The translations under genes and the position numbers were made by a program. Under the pieces are notes generated by a model. It worked only from the letters and a program-made list of their open reading frames with translations, searched no databases and had not been told where the DNA came from. A DNA stretch of 64,000 bases, from positions 124,001 through 188,000 of the forward strand of contig NZ_JHXF01000010.1 of the NCBI RefSeq assembly GCF_000621845.1. Reading direction: 5' to 3'. The DNA comes from Ruminococcus flavefaciens MA2007 (GTDB taxonomy: Bacteria; Bacillota; Clostridia; Oscillospirales; Ruminococcaceae). Shown here piece by piece: positions 17,547 through 26,940 of the stretch (its first letter is position 1; every line of letters starts with the position of its first letter).

Positions 17547-18239
17547 TTACAGAACTTTCTCCGGGATAAATTGTAGATAATCGCCTGCGATAAGATGAAA
17601 ATTTACGTCATCATAGGTGTTTTTTACGCAAAGCTCATGGGCAGAACGTCCGTGTATATGACCATAGTAGCAATCTTTTATCTTGTAGCGATAAAGAATT
17701 TCAAGTATGTCATAATTAAAATTTGTTGCAAAAATAGGCGGATAGTGCAGAAAAACAATGGGTTCCAGGTTTTCTGCCAGTGCGGAACGGATAGAGGTCT
17801 CCAGACGCTGTACTTCCCTTTTGAGCACCTTTTCGTCCTGAGATTCGCCCGGCATATTCACCCAGCCTCTTGTACCGCAAATCCCGTATTTTTCATATGC
17901 ATAATGGTTATTATGCAGTATTTTTATTGTATCAAGCTTCTCGGCGGCAAGGAATTCTTCCATTTTTTTCATGGTTGTCCACCAGTAATCGTGGTTTCCT
18001 TTGATGATTATCTTCTGCCCGGGGAGCTCGTTTATAAAATGAAAGTCAGGTGCTGCTTCGGCAAGGGACATTCCCCACGAAATATCCCCGGGGAGCACCA
18101 CTGTATCATTTTCATTTATCAGTTCATGCCAGTTCCTTTCGATCCGCTCCTGATAGTTCTCCCAGCCATTGAAAATACTCATGGTCTTTTCGGGAGCGCC
18201 TTTGCACAGATGCAGATCAGCAAGTACAAACAAGCTCAT
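17547..18239 (-). CDS. metallophosphoesterase
   Basis: A 230-residue calcineurin-like phosphoesterase. The di-metal motifs are visible: LFVLADLHL (D-x-H) at residues 3-11, VVLPGDISW near 50, KGNHDYWW near 80, FLHYPP near 165 and YYGHIHGRS near 195. No signal peptide, so it is cytosolic. It begins one base after the thrC stop, suggesting co-transcription. The substrate is unknown. Confidence 0.85.
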   Translation of the reverse strand: MSLFVLADLHLCKGAPEKTMSIFNGWENYQERIERNWHELINENDTVVLPGDISWGMSLAEAAPDFHFINELPGQKIIIKGNHDYWWTTMKKMEEFLAAEKLDTIKILHNNHYAYEKYGICGTRGWVNMPGESQDEKVLKREVQRLETSIRSALAENLEPIVFLHYPPIFATNFNYDILEILYRYKIKDCYYGHIHGRSAHELCVKNTYDDVNFHLIAGDYLQFIPEKVL

Positions 18240-18240
18240 T

Positions 18241-19734
18241 TTATTTGCTCAGAGTTCTGAGCACATAATCCTTCTGGTCTGACTTATCTATAACATCATT
18301 GAAGCGCTCGGGCTTGTTTCTGAGGTCAGCAAGTGCCGCAGGAACAGGTATATCTGAAAGCTCAGCTATCTTGTCGACCTTGTCGTATTCGTCGATATCA
18401 GATACCTTTCCTTCAAGAGCTTCAAGAACAGCAGCACTGAACTTGTAAGGACTTGCAGTTGAAGCGATAACAGTTTTTGTTGTATCGCCTGTAGCGTTTT
18501 TATAATCGTTATAGACCTTTACTGCAACAGCTGTGTGTGTGTCACAGGTATAGGAGTATTTCTCATAGATAGAGTGGATAGTTTCCTTGGTCTGTGCGTC
18601 GTCACAGAAGCCTGCGGCAAATTCTTCGGCAAGCTTTGCCTTTACATCAGCATTTACTTCATACTTGCCCTCAGAAGCGAGCTTTCCGAACCAGTCACGG
18701 ATAAGAGCGTCGTTCTTTCCTGTCATGAGGTAAAGAAGTCTTTCAAGATTGCTTGAAATGAGGATATCCATAGACGGTGAAACAGTAGCATAGAACTGTC
18801 TGTTTCTGTCATAAACGCCTGTGTTTATGAAGTCAGTGAGAACGTTATTGATGTTTGAAGCACAGATAAGCTTGTTTACGGGAACTCCCATGTGCTTTGC
18901 ATAGTAAGCAGCAAGGATATTTCCGAAGTTTCCTGTAGGAACTACGATGTTTATCTTATCGCCGAGAGCTATCTCGCCGTCCTTAACAAGCTCAGCATAA
19001 GCTGAAACGTAGTAAACTACCTGAGGAACAAGACGTCCCCAGTTGATAGAGTTTGCGCTTGAGAACATCATGCCCTTTTCTTCCAGAGCTTTCTTTACGT
19101 CGTCATTGGTGAAAATAGCCTTTACACCGTTCTGGCAGTCGTCGAAGTTGCCCTTGATAGCGCATACACCGACATTTGAGCCTTCCTGAGTCTTCATCTG
19201 TCTCTTCTGCATCGGGCTTACGCCGTCCTCAGGATAGAAAACAAGGATAGAAGTTCCCTCGACGTCCTTAAAGCCCTCAAGAGCAGCTTTACCTGTATCG
19301 CCTGATGTAGCAACGAGGATAACTATCTTCTTGTCAAGCTTTATCTTCTTTGCGGAAGTAGTAAGGAAGTATGGGAGGATCTGGAGCGCCATATCCTTGA
19401 ATGCACAGGTCGGACCGTGCCAGAGCTCCAGCATATATGTACCATCGAAGAGATGTGCCATCTCTGCAATGCTTTCTGTTTCAAAGTTCTTTGTGCTGTA
19501 CGCGTTGTCTGTACAGTAGTGTATCTCAGCATCTGTAAAGTCTGTGAGATACTTAGCAAACACATAAGCAGCTCTGTCGGCATACTTCATGTCACCGATA
19601 GCTTTTATCTCGTCAAGAGTGAGCTGAGGAATGCTCTCGGGAACAAAAAGTCCGCCCTCTGCTGAAATACCCTGTGTAATGGCTTCAGCGCTGCTGACCT
19701 TGACACTGCTGTTTCTTGTGCTGTTATAGAACAT
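18241..19734 (-). CDS. thrC: threonine synthase
   Basis: PLP enzyme converting O-phosphohomoserine to threonine. The 497-residue protein is the long type. PLP-lysine motif HGPTCAFKDMALQ lies near residues 104-116, the phosphate-binding VPTGNFGNILAAYYAK near 255, and VATSGDTGKAA near 145. The start at 19734 follows AAAGGTGAT; a GTG three codons upstream overlaps that site. It stands apart from other threonine genes in this window. Confidence 0.94.
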   Translation of the reverse strand: MFYNSTRNSSVKVSSAEAITQGISAEGGLFVPESIPQLTLDEIKAIGDMKYADRAAYVFAKYLTDFTDAEIHYCTDNAYSTKNFETESIAEMAHLFDGTYMLELWHGPTCAFKDMALQILPYFLTTSAKKIKLDKKIVILVATSGDTGKAALEGFKDVEGTSILVFYPEDGVSPMQKRQMKTQEGSNVGVCAIKGNFDDCQNGVKAIFTNDDVKKALEEKGMMFSSANSINWGRLVPQVVYYVSAYAELVKDGEIALGDKINIVVPTGNFGNILAAYYAKHMGVPVNKLICASNINNVLTDFINTGVYDRNRQFYATVSPSMDILISSNLERLLYLMTGKNDALIRDWFGKLASEGKYEVNADVKAKLAEEFAAGFCDDAQTKETIHSIYEKYSYTCDTHTAVAVKVYNDYKNATGDTTKTVIASTASPYKFSAAVLEALEGKVSDIDEYDKVDKIAELSDIPVPAALADLRNKPERFNDVIDKSDQKDYVLRTLSK

Positions 19735-19746
19735 ATTTATCACCTT

Positions 19747-20124
19747 TCAAAATATGAAGTTGTAGCCTGTTGTATCATAGGCATTGGTTATATAATCAAT
19801 GCTGAGCACTTTGCCCTCCGAAATGATGACTTGTGCGACATCGAATCTCGGCTGTAGCATATTAGGGTGCTTACAGCAATAATCAGCGGCAGTTTTTATA
19901 ATCAGACCGCGTTTTCTTGTGTTGACAGCCTCAAAGCCTGTGACCATGCTGTCAGGCTTTCTGGCTTTTACTTCAACAAAAGCGATATAGTCGCCGTTTT
20001 CAGCGATTATATCTATCTCACCGCCCTTTATCCTGTAATTTCGGGCGATGATATTATATCCTCGCTCGGTCAGATAAGCGCAAACGCTTTCTTCTCCGAG
20101 TTTTCCTATTTCACTTTTAGTCAT
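19747..20124 (-). CDS. yraN: YraN-family (UPF0102) nuclease-fold protein
   Basis: A 125-residue protein with the restriction-endonuclease-like fold residues [20 protein letters not shown] (E/D-ExK pattern) at 32-51. The family is widely linked with rnhB and its role is not settled; a DNA-processing role is only inferred from the fold. It overlaps the rnhB stop by eight bases and belongs to the rplS-lepB-rbgA-rnhB-yraN block. Confidence 0.88.
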   Translation of the reverse strand: MTKSEIGKLGEESVCAYLTERGYNIIARNYRIKGGEIDIIAENGDYIAFVEVKARKPDSMVTGFEAVNTRKRGLIIKTAADYCCKHPNMLQPRFDVAQVIISEGKVLSIDYITNAYDTTGYNFIF

Positions 20125-20734
20125 ATAATTTTTTCAGAAATGTCTTGCGATGAACTTCTGATATACCGAATTCCGCTATTTTTTCATAGTGTAGCTTCGT
20201 TCCGTAGCCCTTGTGCTGCGAAAAGCAGTACTCAGGGTACTTTTCGTCGAGCTCGCGCATATAGCGGTCTCGTGAGACCTTTGCAAGTATGGACGCAGCC
20301 GCTATTGAAGCTGAAACAGCGTCGCCGTGGATAACAAACTGACTCTTGCAGTTGAGCTGGGGCAGCCTGTTTCCGTCTATCAGAGCTAAATCGGGATTTA
20401 CGCCAAGTCCGTCAACAGCTCTTCTCATAGCAAGCATTGTTGCCTGCAAAATGTTGAGTTCATCTATTTCCTGTACGCTTGCTGTTGCTACGCAGTATGC
20501 GTCGGCTTTTGCGATAACTTCGTCATAAAGAAGCTCTCTGCGCTTTTCTGATATCTTTTTGCTGTCGTTGAGATAGTCTATAAGAACAGAATCGTTGAGG
20601 ATAACTGCGGCGGCGTAAACATCGCCTGCAAGCGGTCCCCTGCCTGCTTCATCGACTCCGCAGATAACGGGATATTCCTTTCGGAGCTCAGTATCGTAGT
20701 CAAAAAGCTCCTTGTGAAGAACTATTCTTGCCAT
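20117..20734 (-). CDS. rnhB: ribonuclease HII
   Basis: Cleaves RNA in RNA-DNA hybrids and initiates ribonucleotide excision. The 205-residue protein has the HII signature [18 protein letters not shown] at residues 26-43, [10 protein letters not shown] near 115 and [15 protein letters not shown] near 147. Acidic catalytic residues D27, E28, D119 and D156 are in place. It touches rbgA by one base and overlaps yraN. Confidence 0.95.
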   Translation of the reverse strand: MARIVLHKELFDYDTELRKEYPVICGVDEAGRGPLAGDVYAAAVILNDSVLIDYLNDSKKISEKRRELLYDEVIAKADAYCVATASVQEIDELNILQATMLAMRRAVDGLGVNPDLALIDGNRLPQLNCKSQFVIHGDAVSASIAAASILAKVSRDRYMRELDEKYPEYCFSQHKGYGTKLHYEKIAEFGISEVHRKTFLKKLYD

Positions 20735-21615
20735 TACTGCTCCTTCTGCGGCGGAGCTTCGAGAGTTATCTTTCCGAGCTTGCCGCTTCTGAATTCATCA
20801 AGAACTGTTATTGCAGCTCGCTCGGTGTTTATCTCACCGCCTGATATCATCATGCCGCGCTTCTTTCCGACTTTTTCAAGGAGCTCCAAGCCCGTGTCTT
20901 CGTCGGAAAGCTCAATTTTGTATCTCTCGGTTATAGAAGTTGGATAATTCTCAGCAAGATAGCTTAAAAGCTTCATGGCGAGTGTTTCGATATCAAGTAT
21001 ATCGTCGCTTATAGCTCCTGTAAATGCAAGTCTTATTGCGACGTCCTGATCCTCGAATTTTGGCCACAAAACACCGGGCATATCAAGAAGCTCTGTGTTG
21101 TTATCGAGCTTTACCCACTGCTTTGTACGGGTAACACCTGGCCTGTCCTCTACTTTTGCACGCTTAGAGCCTGCTAACTTGTTTATAAGCGAGGACTTTC
21201 CTACATTCGGGATACCTACTATCATAAGGCGTATTGCCGCGCCTGTCATGCCGTTTTTTGCGCGCTTGTCCATTAACTCTTTTAAAACAGTGCTTTTTAT
21301 AGTGGGGAGAATGAATTTCAGGCCTTTTCCCGACTTACAGTCCACTGACAAAGCAGCGCAGCCGCAGTTTTTGAAATAATTTATCCAGAGCTGAGTTGTT
21401 TTGTCGTCAGCAAGATCACACTTGTTGAGCAGAACCATTCTCGGCTTGTTTCTTGTGAGCTTATCCATTTCGGGATTTCGGCTGCTTAGCGGAGTTCGTG
21501 CGTCCAATATCTCTACAACAGCGTCAACAAGAGAGAGATTAGAAGTTATCAATCGCCTTGTTTTCGCCATATGACCAGGAAACCACTGGATCTGTTTCAT
21601 ATCGCTGTTATCCAT
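20734..21615 (-). CDS. rbgA: ribosome biogenesis GTPase RbgA/YlqF
   Basis: Circularly permuted GTPase needed for late 50S assembly. The 293-residue protein opens with [14 protein letters not shown], has G4 LLNKCDLAD before G1 [16 protein letters not shown], and G3 [10 protein letters not shown], i.e. the order G4-G5-G1-G2-G3. The C-terminal helical RNA-binding domain is intact. It sits directly downstream of lepB. Confidence 0.95.
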   Translation of the reverse strand: MDNSDMKQIQWFPGHMAKTRRLITSNLSLVDAVVEILDARTPLSSRNPEMDKLTRNKPRMVLLNKCDLADDKTTQLWINYFKNCGCAALSVDCKSGKGLKFILPTIKSTVLKELMDKRAKNGMTGAAIRLMIVGIPNVGKSSLINKLAGSKRAKVEDRPGVTRTKQWVKLDNNTELLDMPGVLWPKFEDQDVAIRLAFTGAISDDILDIETLAMKLLSYLAENYPTSITERYKIELSDEDTGLELLEKVGKKRGMMISGGEINTERAAITVLDEFRSGKLGKITLEAPPQKEQ

Positions 21616-21649
21616 AATTGCCTCCTGTTCGTATTATTATGTTGATTTA

Positions 21650-22393
21650 TCAGAAATTAAGGAATTTGAATTCCTTGATAGGTGAATATCTGATAAGTGC
21701 TTTTCCGTATATCTGTTCTTTCTTTATAAGGCCAACATCGCCGCTTCGGCTGTCGGAAGAATTTCTTCTGTTATCGCCCATAACGAAATAGTAACCCTCG
21801 GGTATTGTTATGGGGAAGTCAAACATTCCGCCGTCGGAAATGACAGTCTCCTTTATGTAAGGCTCGTCGAGGACCTTTCCGTCAACGATTACCTGCTCGT
21901 TTTCAGCGTCAATGTCGATAGTCTGACCGGGCTCGGCAATAACTCTTTTGATTATGCATTCTTTAAGAGATGAGCCGGTAATATCTCTTTCATATATGCT
22001 TCCGTCTTCATTGAGAAGATATGCTTCATCATTATTGATAACGACGATATCTCCGTAATGAGGACCGCCGTAGATAGTTGTCATGAAGATCCTGTCCTTG
22101 TCCATGAGAGTATCGTTCATTGAACGTCCCACAACGTTTACAGGGTGAAGCAGATATGTAAATATCATTACGATAACAAACACGGTAACAAGAGTCGATT
22201 CGATTATCTCAAGGATATCGTCAACGATCTTGCTTTCCTTTTCCTCTGCCTTTTTTTCTTCATCAGCTTTATCTTCTGAAGCTTTTTCGGTATTTTCAAC
22301 AGCTTCTTCTGCTTTTTCTTCGGCTTCAACATCAGTTTCGGATACTACTTCTTCCTCTGTGTTTTCGGATAAATCTTTTACTTCATCAGCCAT
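21650..22393 (-). CDS. lepB: type I signal peptidase with acidic N-terminal extension
   Basis: Membrane serine-lysine protease that removes Sec signal peptides. Residues 1-55 are an unusually long Glu/Lys-rich cytoplasmic tail. One membrane helix follows (about 63-83), then the catalytic serine in VVGRSMNDTL, the lysine in CIIKRVIAEPGQ and the MGDNRRNSSDSR motif. At 247 residues it is longer than B. subtilis SipS (about 185) by roughly that tail. The acidic tail has biased composition and is probably disordered. Confidence 0.93.
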   Translation of the reverse strand: MADEVKDLSENTEEEVVSETDVEAEEKAEEAVENTEKASEDKADEEKKAEEKESKIVDDILEIIESTLVTVFVIVMIFTYLLHPVNVVGRSMNDTLMDKDRIFMTTIYGGPHYGDIVVINNDEAYLLNEDGSIYERDITGSSLKECIIKRVIAEPGQTIDIDAENEQVIVDGKVLDEPYIKETVISDGGMFDFPITIPEGYYFVMGDNRRNSSDSRSGDVGLIKKEQIYGKALIRYSPIKEFKFLNF

Positions 22394-22433
22394 ATTTGCT
22401 GCCTCCAGACCATATTAAATATCATAATGTAGC

Positions 22434-22455
22434 AAAAAAGGGACTTTAAGTCCCT
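22434..22455 (-). terminator. rplS terminator
   Basis: Stem AGGGACTT/AAGTCCCT followed by a T run on minus, between rplS and lepB. Read-through is possible because lepB follows closely. Confidence 0.75.
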
Positions 22456-22469
22456 CAAGGAAAGAAGAT

Positions 22470-22498
22470 GAGTCAGCCGAAATTGATCGGCTGAACTC
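22470..22498 (-). repeat. inverted repeat after rplS
   Basis: GAGTTCAGCCGA pairs with TCGGCTGACTC (one unpaired base) around a six-base loop, just after the rplS stop. It has no T run, so it is more likely a 3' mRNA-protecting hairpin than a terminator. Confidence 0.55.
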
Positions 22499-22511
22499 AG
22501 TCTGCAACCTG

Positions 22512-22856
22512 TTAGCGGATCTGTTCCTTGACCTTAGCAGCCTTACCAACTCTGTCTCTGAGGTAGTAGAGCTTAGCTCTGCGAACTTTACCGTATCTTA
22601 CGACCTCTACCTTGTCAACAACAGGAGAGTGAAGTGGGAATACTCTTTCGATACCGCAGCCGTGAGCAACACGTCTTACAGTGAAAGTCTCGCTGATACC
22701 GCCGTGCTTCTTAGCGATAACAGTTCCCTCGAAAACCTGAATACGGCTTTTGTCGCCTTCCTTGATCTGTACGTGAACCTTTACTGTATCACCTACATTG
22801 AATTCGGGAACGTTTTCCTTCATGCTTGATTCGCTGATTAACTTGAGTGCATCCAT
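22512..22856 (-). CDS. rplS: 50S ribosomal protein L19
   Basis: A 114-residue ribosomal protein at the 30S-50S interface. The family pattern is clear: [52 protein letters not shown] and [26 protein letters not shown] precedes the ATG. It is the first gene before lepB-rbgA-rnhB-yraN and has a long leader of about 205 bases. Confidence 0.97.
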   Translation of the reverse strand: MDALKLISESSMKENVPEFNVGDTVKVHVQIKEGDKSRIQVFEGTVIAKKHGGISETFTVRRVAHGCGIERVFPLHSPVVDKVEVVRYGKVRRAKLYYLRDRVGKAAKVKEQIR

Positions 22857-23063
22857 TTTATTTTCCTCCTAAAATTTCCGAACATTCTTACCTGTTCCGC
22901 AGCAGCCGTTCAGCATTCGGCTTGTGCAGAAATAATATAATAATATGTGTACTTATAAGTACAAAGGCTCAAAATGAGCATCAGGCAGCGGACTATCCGA
23001 TTTAATGTCTTTCGGCATTAACCCTCATTCGGGCATAAAAATACCCGAACGGATTTCAAATGC
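22857..23063 (-). promoter_or_regulatory. structured rplS 5' leader
   Basis: About 205 bases lie between the predicted transcription start and the rplS ATG, with several inverted repeats on minus. They include TTCGGGTA...TGCCCGAA near 23029-23051, a GGCTCA/TGAGCC element near 22970-22985, and GAACA/TGTTC nested inside CCGAA/TTCGG near 22875-22920. A short L19 autoregulatory leader is known in Firmicutes and the promoter-distal part could be that element. The rest is unexplained. No open frame of note is present. Confidence 0.5.
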
Positions 23064-23069
23064 TTTTAT

Positions 23070-23098
23070 ATCATACCACACTCTGACAAAAAATGCAA
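23070..23098 (-). promoter_or_regulatory. rplS promoter
   Basis: TTGCAT and TATGAT, 17 bases apart on minus, with TGG before the -10 (extended -10). Confidence 0.65.
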
Positions 23099-23132
23099 GT
23101 GTTTTTTGTGCAAAAATATATATTTAATATAT

Positions 23133-23924
23133 TTACTTCTTTCTGAGTATCGCCATTGCCGCATGATGAAGTATTTCAAGGTCATTTGAGGGAGTTTTTG
23201 CAAGCATTTCCATGTGCTCATGCTCCCAAGCTGATATTTCTTCTTCACTGAGTGAAGCTCCGACGCCGCGGCAGGCTTTCATTCTTCCGTTCCAGCTTTC
23301 ACGGGTAAATGGTACCATCAGGTCATAATCCTCGGCGTGTTCAATGTCGAAATACTCTTTTGCTATCTCAGGAACAAATACAGGCTGACGGGTATATCCT
23401 CCTCCTGTCCACTTAGGATTGTACCTGAGAACAAGTCTTTCGCTGTCCCCTGCTATTTTATCCTCGTCAGGCAGCCAAGCCATGAATAATATGACCAGTC
23501 TGCCGCCTTTTTTCAATAATCGAGCCAGTTTAGGTATTACTACGTCATAATCAAAGTAGAAAAAACACTGACAAGCGGTTATTACATCAAAAGTTTCATC
23601 AGGAAAGTCGAGCTTCTCTGTGGCTGAAACTACAAAATCAATGTTCATTCCGCTGCTTTGAGCAAGCATTTTTGCCTGTGCTATCTGGTTTTCGGAAATA
23701 TCGGCGCCTGTCCATTCTGCTCCGTAATGATACATATTGCGCGGTACAACGCCTGTGCCTGTACCGATATCAAGAACACGCTGGCCTTTGACACAGAGTC
23801 CTCTTTCGGCGACCTTGTCAAAGAAAAGGGGCGGGTATATATCTCTGAATTTAGCATAATCGGAAGATGTACGTCCCCAGTCGAAGGCTTTTCCGCCGTC
23901 GATATCATTTTTCTGTATATCCAT
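23133..23924 (-). CDS. class I SAM-dependent methyltransferase
   Basis: A 263-residue cytosolic protein with a Rossmann methyltransferase domain: motif I RVLDIGTGTGVVPRNM near residue 45, an acidic SAM-ribose position in WTGADISENQI, and FDVITACQCFFYFD as motif IV region. C-terminal residues resemble ubiquinone/menaquinone-type or small-molecule methyltransferases, but the substrate cannot be assigned. It is the last gene of a seven-gene minus-strand unit starting near 28003. Confidence 0.85.
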   Translation of the reverse strand: MDIQKNDIDGGKAFDWGRTSSDYAKFRDIYPPLFFDKVAERGLCVKGQRVLDIGTGTGVVPRNMYHYGAEWTGADISENQIAQAKMLAQSSGMNIDFVVSATEKLDFPDETFDVITACQCFFYFDYDVVIPKLARLLKKGGRLVILFMAWLPDEDKIAGDSERLVLRYNPKWTGGGYTRQPVFVPEIAKEYFDIEHAEDYDLMVPFTRESWNGRMKACRGVGASLSEEEISAWEHEHMEMLAKTPSNDLEILHHAAMAILRKK

Positions 23925-23939
23925 TTTTTACTCCTTTTG

Positions 23940-24599
23940 TTATTCAAATACTGTGTTATCGGCGCATAAAATCGCTGTTCTGCGTATGTTTTTTGTCTCA
24001 AACGGGATCTCTGTTGTTTTTTTCAATGCTTCAATAAAAAGTGTTGGATTGTAGTTGGTCTGAGTACCTGCAGGCAGATACATTGAAATATCAATGGAAT
24101 TTTCTGTCTTGTTACAGGTGAGTATCTCCATATCGGGCTTTATATCCACTGTTTTTAAGCCTTTTTTAGTTTTTTTCTCAATAAATATCTCGGGACTTGC
24201 AATAAGCTCCTGCACAGCGGTGAAAAGTTCGCCTGTTTCATCGGAAACAAGAGAAAAACTGTATTCAGCCTTGGCGATTGCAGTTATTTTCTGCTTTTGC
24301 TCAGCGACTTTAACTATCCGCATTCCCTCAGGCATTACGGCGTTGAGCTTGTCCCGTATTTCATCAAAAGGGATGTCCTCATTGAGGTTGAAGTCCAGTA
24401 TCTCGCAGCTGCTCTCAAATCCAAGCGAAAGTGCCAGTGCAAAGCTGTAATACGGGTGCGGATTGAAACCCTCGGTATACCATATAGGCAGACGTGAACG
24501 CCTGAATGTTCTCAGCATACAGCGGTTAAGGTCAAGGTGGGAAATGTATTTTGCGCGTCCGCACTTTTCGAATGTAGCTCTTACACGTATCAAAAGCAT
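23940..24599 (-). CDS. TIGR03936/DUF2344 radical-SAM-associated protein
   Basis: A 219-residue protein that always partners the TIGR03960 radical-SAM enzyme. The family start RVRATFEKCGRAKYISHLDL and WYTEGFNPHPYYSFALALS are visible. In some bacteria it is fused to its partner; here the two genes overlap by 10 bases. The function of the pair is not established; it is commonly found near ribosomal or RNase genes. Confidence 0.88.
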   Translation of the reverse strand: MLLIRVRATFEKCGRAKYISHLDLNRCMLRTFRRSRLPIWYTEGFNPHPYYSFALALSLGFESSCEILDFNLNEDIPFDEIRDKLNAVMPEGMRIVKVAEQKQKITAIAKAEYSFSLVSDETGELFTAVQELIASPEIFIEKKTKKGLKTVDIKPDMEILTCNKTENSIDISMYLPAGTQTNYNPTLFIEALKKTTEIPFETKNIRRTAILCADNTVFE

Positions 24600-26428
24600 T
24601 CCCTCCCGACTTTTTTATTAACTCCGCAGCCTGAACATCTCAGGCGGCAGTTTGGTGTTGTTTTGGATTGATGAGCTGTTTTGTTCTCGCGGATAAGAAA
24701 TTCCTTTGATACAAGATAATCAAGATGATCCCACGGGAGTATCTCGTCGTACTCAAATCTGCGGTTTGCATAGAATGAAGTATCTATGCCGCATTCCTCG
24801 AAAGCCTCCAGCCACTTGTCAAAATGGAAGTATTCGTCCCAGCTGTCGAATTTACAGCCTTTTTTCCATGCAGTGTAAACTGCCTTGCACAGTCTGCGGT
24901 CTCCCTTGGCAAGTATGACTTCAAGCATACTTACATCGGGATTGTGATAGCTTACCTTTATTTTCTTTGTTTTCACGGAATCAAGGAGAAGCTTCTGCTT
25001 GTGTTCTATCATTTCACGAGTATCCTGCGGCTCGAACTGAAACGGAGTAAAGGGCTTAGGAACGAATGTAGCACAGCTTATTGATATCTGTACTCCCCTG
25101 CCCTTCGGACGATTCTCTATGCTGTAATACAGGTCGATTATACGGTTTGCAAGCTCGGCGATACCTACGATATCCTCATCGGTTTCAGTGGGGAGTCCCA
25201 TCATGAAATAGAGCTTTACCGATGAATAGCCGCCTTCAAAAGCTATTCGGCAGGTATTCATTATCTCTTCTTCGCTGACATTCTTGTTTATAACGTCGCG
25301 GAGACGCTGTGTACCGCCCTCTGCCGCGAATGTAAGACCACTCTTGCGGACTCTTTTTATCTTTTCCAGCAGAGATTCCGAGAAGTTATCAACTCTCAGT
25401 GACGGAAGCGAGAGATTTATCTTTTCGCTTACCGTATAGTCAAGAAGCTGTGTCAGAAGAGGATCAATTTCCGAATGGTCGCTGGTACTCAGTGAGGCAA
25501 GAGAAATTTCGTCATATCCTGTATTTTCACAGAGACTTTTGGCTGATTTGCATATTGTATCAGCGTGTTTTTCACGGAAAGGTCTGTAGATAAATCCTGC
25601 CTGACAGAATCGACAGCCTCTTATACAGCCGCGAAGCACTTCAACGGAAACTCTGTCCTGAACTATCTCAGTGAACGGAACTACGAAATTGTCCGGATAA
25701 TAGACCTTGTCAAGGTCTTTGATTATGCGCTTGCGGACTACCGCGGGGGCGCCGTTTGTGGTTTCAACGTGATCTATAGTTCCGTCGTCTTTATAGATAA
25801 ATTCGTAGAATTTCGGTACATATACGCCCTCAATTTGACAGGCTTTGCGAAGAAAATCATCCCTTGAAGCGCCCTGCTTCTTCATTTCGTGGTAAAGGTC
25901 CATGAGTTCGAGGTTTACTTCCTCGCCCTCTCCGAGAACGCATATATCAAAGAAATCGGCAAGGGGCTCGGGATTACAGACGCAGGGACCGCCTGCAATG
26001 ACTATCTGGGTGAGCTCCTGCGTTCTGTCCTTAGAAAATATGGGGATCCCTGCAAGATCAAGCATATTGAGGACGTTTGCGTAGGAAAGCTCATACTGCA
26101 TAGTGAAGCCGATAAAATCGAAATCCTTTATTGGATCAAGGCTCTCCAGTGCATAGAGAGGAATATCATTTTCACGCATTACGGCTTCAAAATCCTCGCT
26201 TGGAGCAAAACAACGCTCACACCAGTAATTCTCACGCTCATTTGTAAGAGAATAAAGTATCTTCATGCCAAGGTGTGACATTCCGATGTCATATGTATCG
26301 GGAAAGCAGAAAGCGAATCGGACGTCTATTTTTGATTTGTCCTTTATAACGCTTCCGACTTCTCCGCCTATATATCGCGAGGGCTTCTGAACTTCCAGAA
26401 GATGTTTTTCGATTTTATCTCTAAGCAT
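24590..26428 (-). CDS. TIGR03960 B12-binding/radical-SAM protein
   Basis: A 612-residue enzyme with an N-terminal cobalamin-binding-like domain (about 1-200, CFPDTYDIGMSHLGMKILYS) and a radical SAM domain whose cluster motif is CIRGCRFCQAG (CxxxCxxC) near residues 277-287. A glycine-rich SAM region FAAEGGTQRLR and a Cys-rich C-terminus CRLRCSGCGVNKK follow. The substrate is unknown; a tRNA or protein modification has been suggested for the family. Overlaps its DUF2344 partner. Confidence 0.9.
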   Translation of the reverse strand: MLRDKIEKHLLEVQKPSRYIGGEVGSVIKDKSKIDVRFAFCFPDTYDIGMSHLGMKILYSLTNERENYWCERCFAPSEDFEAVMRENDIPLYALESLDPIKDFDFIGFTMQYELSYANVLNMLDLAGIPIFSKDRTQELTQIVIAGGPCVCNPEPLADFFDICVLGEGEEVNLELMDLYHEMKKQGASRDDFLRKACQIEGVYVPKFYEFIYKDDGTIDHVETTNGAPAVVRKRIIKDLDKVYYPDNFVVPFTEIVQDRVSVEVLRGCIRGCRFCQAGFIYRPFREKHADTICKSAKSLCENTGYDEISLASLSTSDHSEIDPLLTQLLDYTVSEKINLSLPSLRVDNFSESLLEKIKRVRKSGLTFAAEGGTQRLRDVINKNVSEEEIMNTCRIAFEGGYSSVKLYFMMGLPTETDEDIVGIAELANRIIDLYYSIENRPKGRGVQISISCATFVPKPFTPFQFEPQDTREMIEHKQKLLLDSVKTKKIKVSYHNPDVSMLEVILAKGDRRLCKAVYTAWKKGCKFDSWDEYFHFDKWLEAFEECGIDTSFYANRRFEYDEILPWDHLDYLVSKEFLIRENKTAHQSKTTPNCRLRCSGCGVNKKVGRECF

Positions 26429-26442
26429 ATTTCCTCCAAATA

Positions 26443-26940
26443 TCAGTATCTTTTATCAGCAGGTATCAGTGACATAAAGTCTCTGTACTCTCCGTGCCAG
26501 CCTATGGGTACGAAATTTTCAAAGCTTTCCGGCTTCGGAAACTGAGAATACAAGGTATTTCTGTCAAAATCAATGAATAAAGCCGCGTCATAATCCTTTT
26601 TGCGGTCATCATGGGCTACCATGCGGAGCAGTCTGAGCTCGTCTGCTGAATATCTGCATTTGAACAGATGCGCAAGAAAATTATTTGCTGTAAAACCATC
26701 AATAACCTCGATATTCCAGCGCTTTTCGCAGAATTGCTCATAGGTTCCTATGTCAGTCTCGAGCTGTTCCTTGGTTTTGCCTCCTTTTTTATAGGCGAGC
26801 TCCCAGATGGAATAAAGCTTTTTATAATCCATTTTCCATAGATTCTTTGGAGCGACATACCATTCAAAATGCCGTTTGAACATTACACCGACTACTATAT
26901 TTTCACCGTATTTCGGCAATACTTTCTCTATCTGTTCCAT
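26443..26940 (-). CDS. uncharacterised protein
   Basis: A 165-residue soluble protein I do not recognise. It is rich in aromatic and charged residues (KRHFEWYVAPKNLWKMDYKK; DAALFIDFDRNTLYSQF) and has no membrane segment. I prefer ATG 26940 because AAGGAG lies just upstream within the end of the GNAT gene; an in-frame TTG at 26964 would put that site inside the gene. It overlaps the GNAT gene by 38 bases and sits in the middle of the 23-28 kb unit. Confidence 0.6.
   Translation of the reverse strand: MEQIEKVLPKYGENIVVGVMFKRHFEWYVAPKNLWKMDYKKLYSIWELAYKKGGKTKEQLETDIGTYEQFCEKRWNIEVIDGFTANNFLAHLFKCRYSADELRLLRMVAHDDRKKDYDAALFIDFDRNTLYSQFPKPESFENFVPIGWHGEYRDFMSLIPADKRY

Noticed and set aside
17595-18260. 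221-codon plus-strand frame opposite the metallophosphoesterase
   Set aside because: No ribosome site or family match; the minus-strand frame has all di-metal motifs.
22470-22498. Hairpin after rplS as a second terminator
   Set aside because: It lacks a T run; the next hairpin at 22434 has one.
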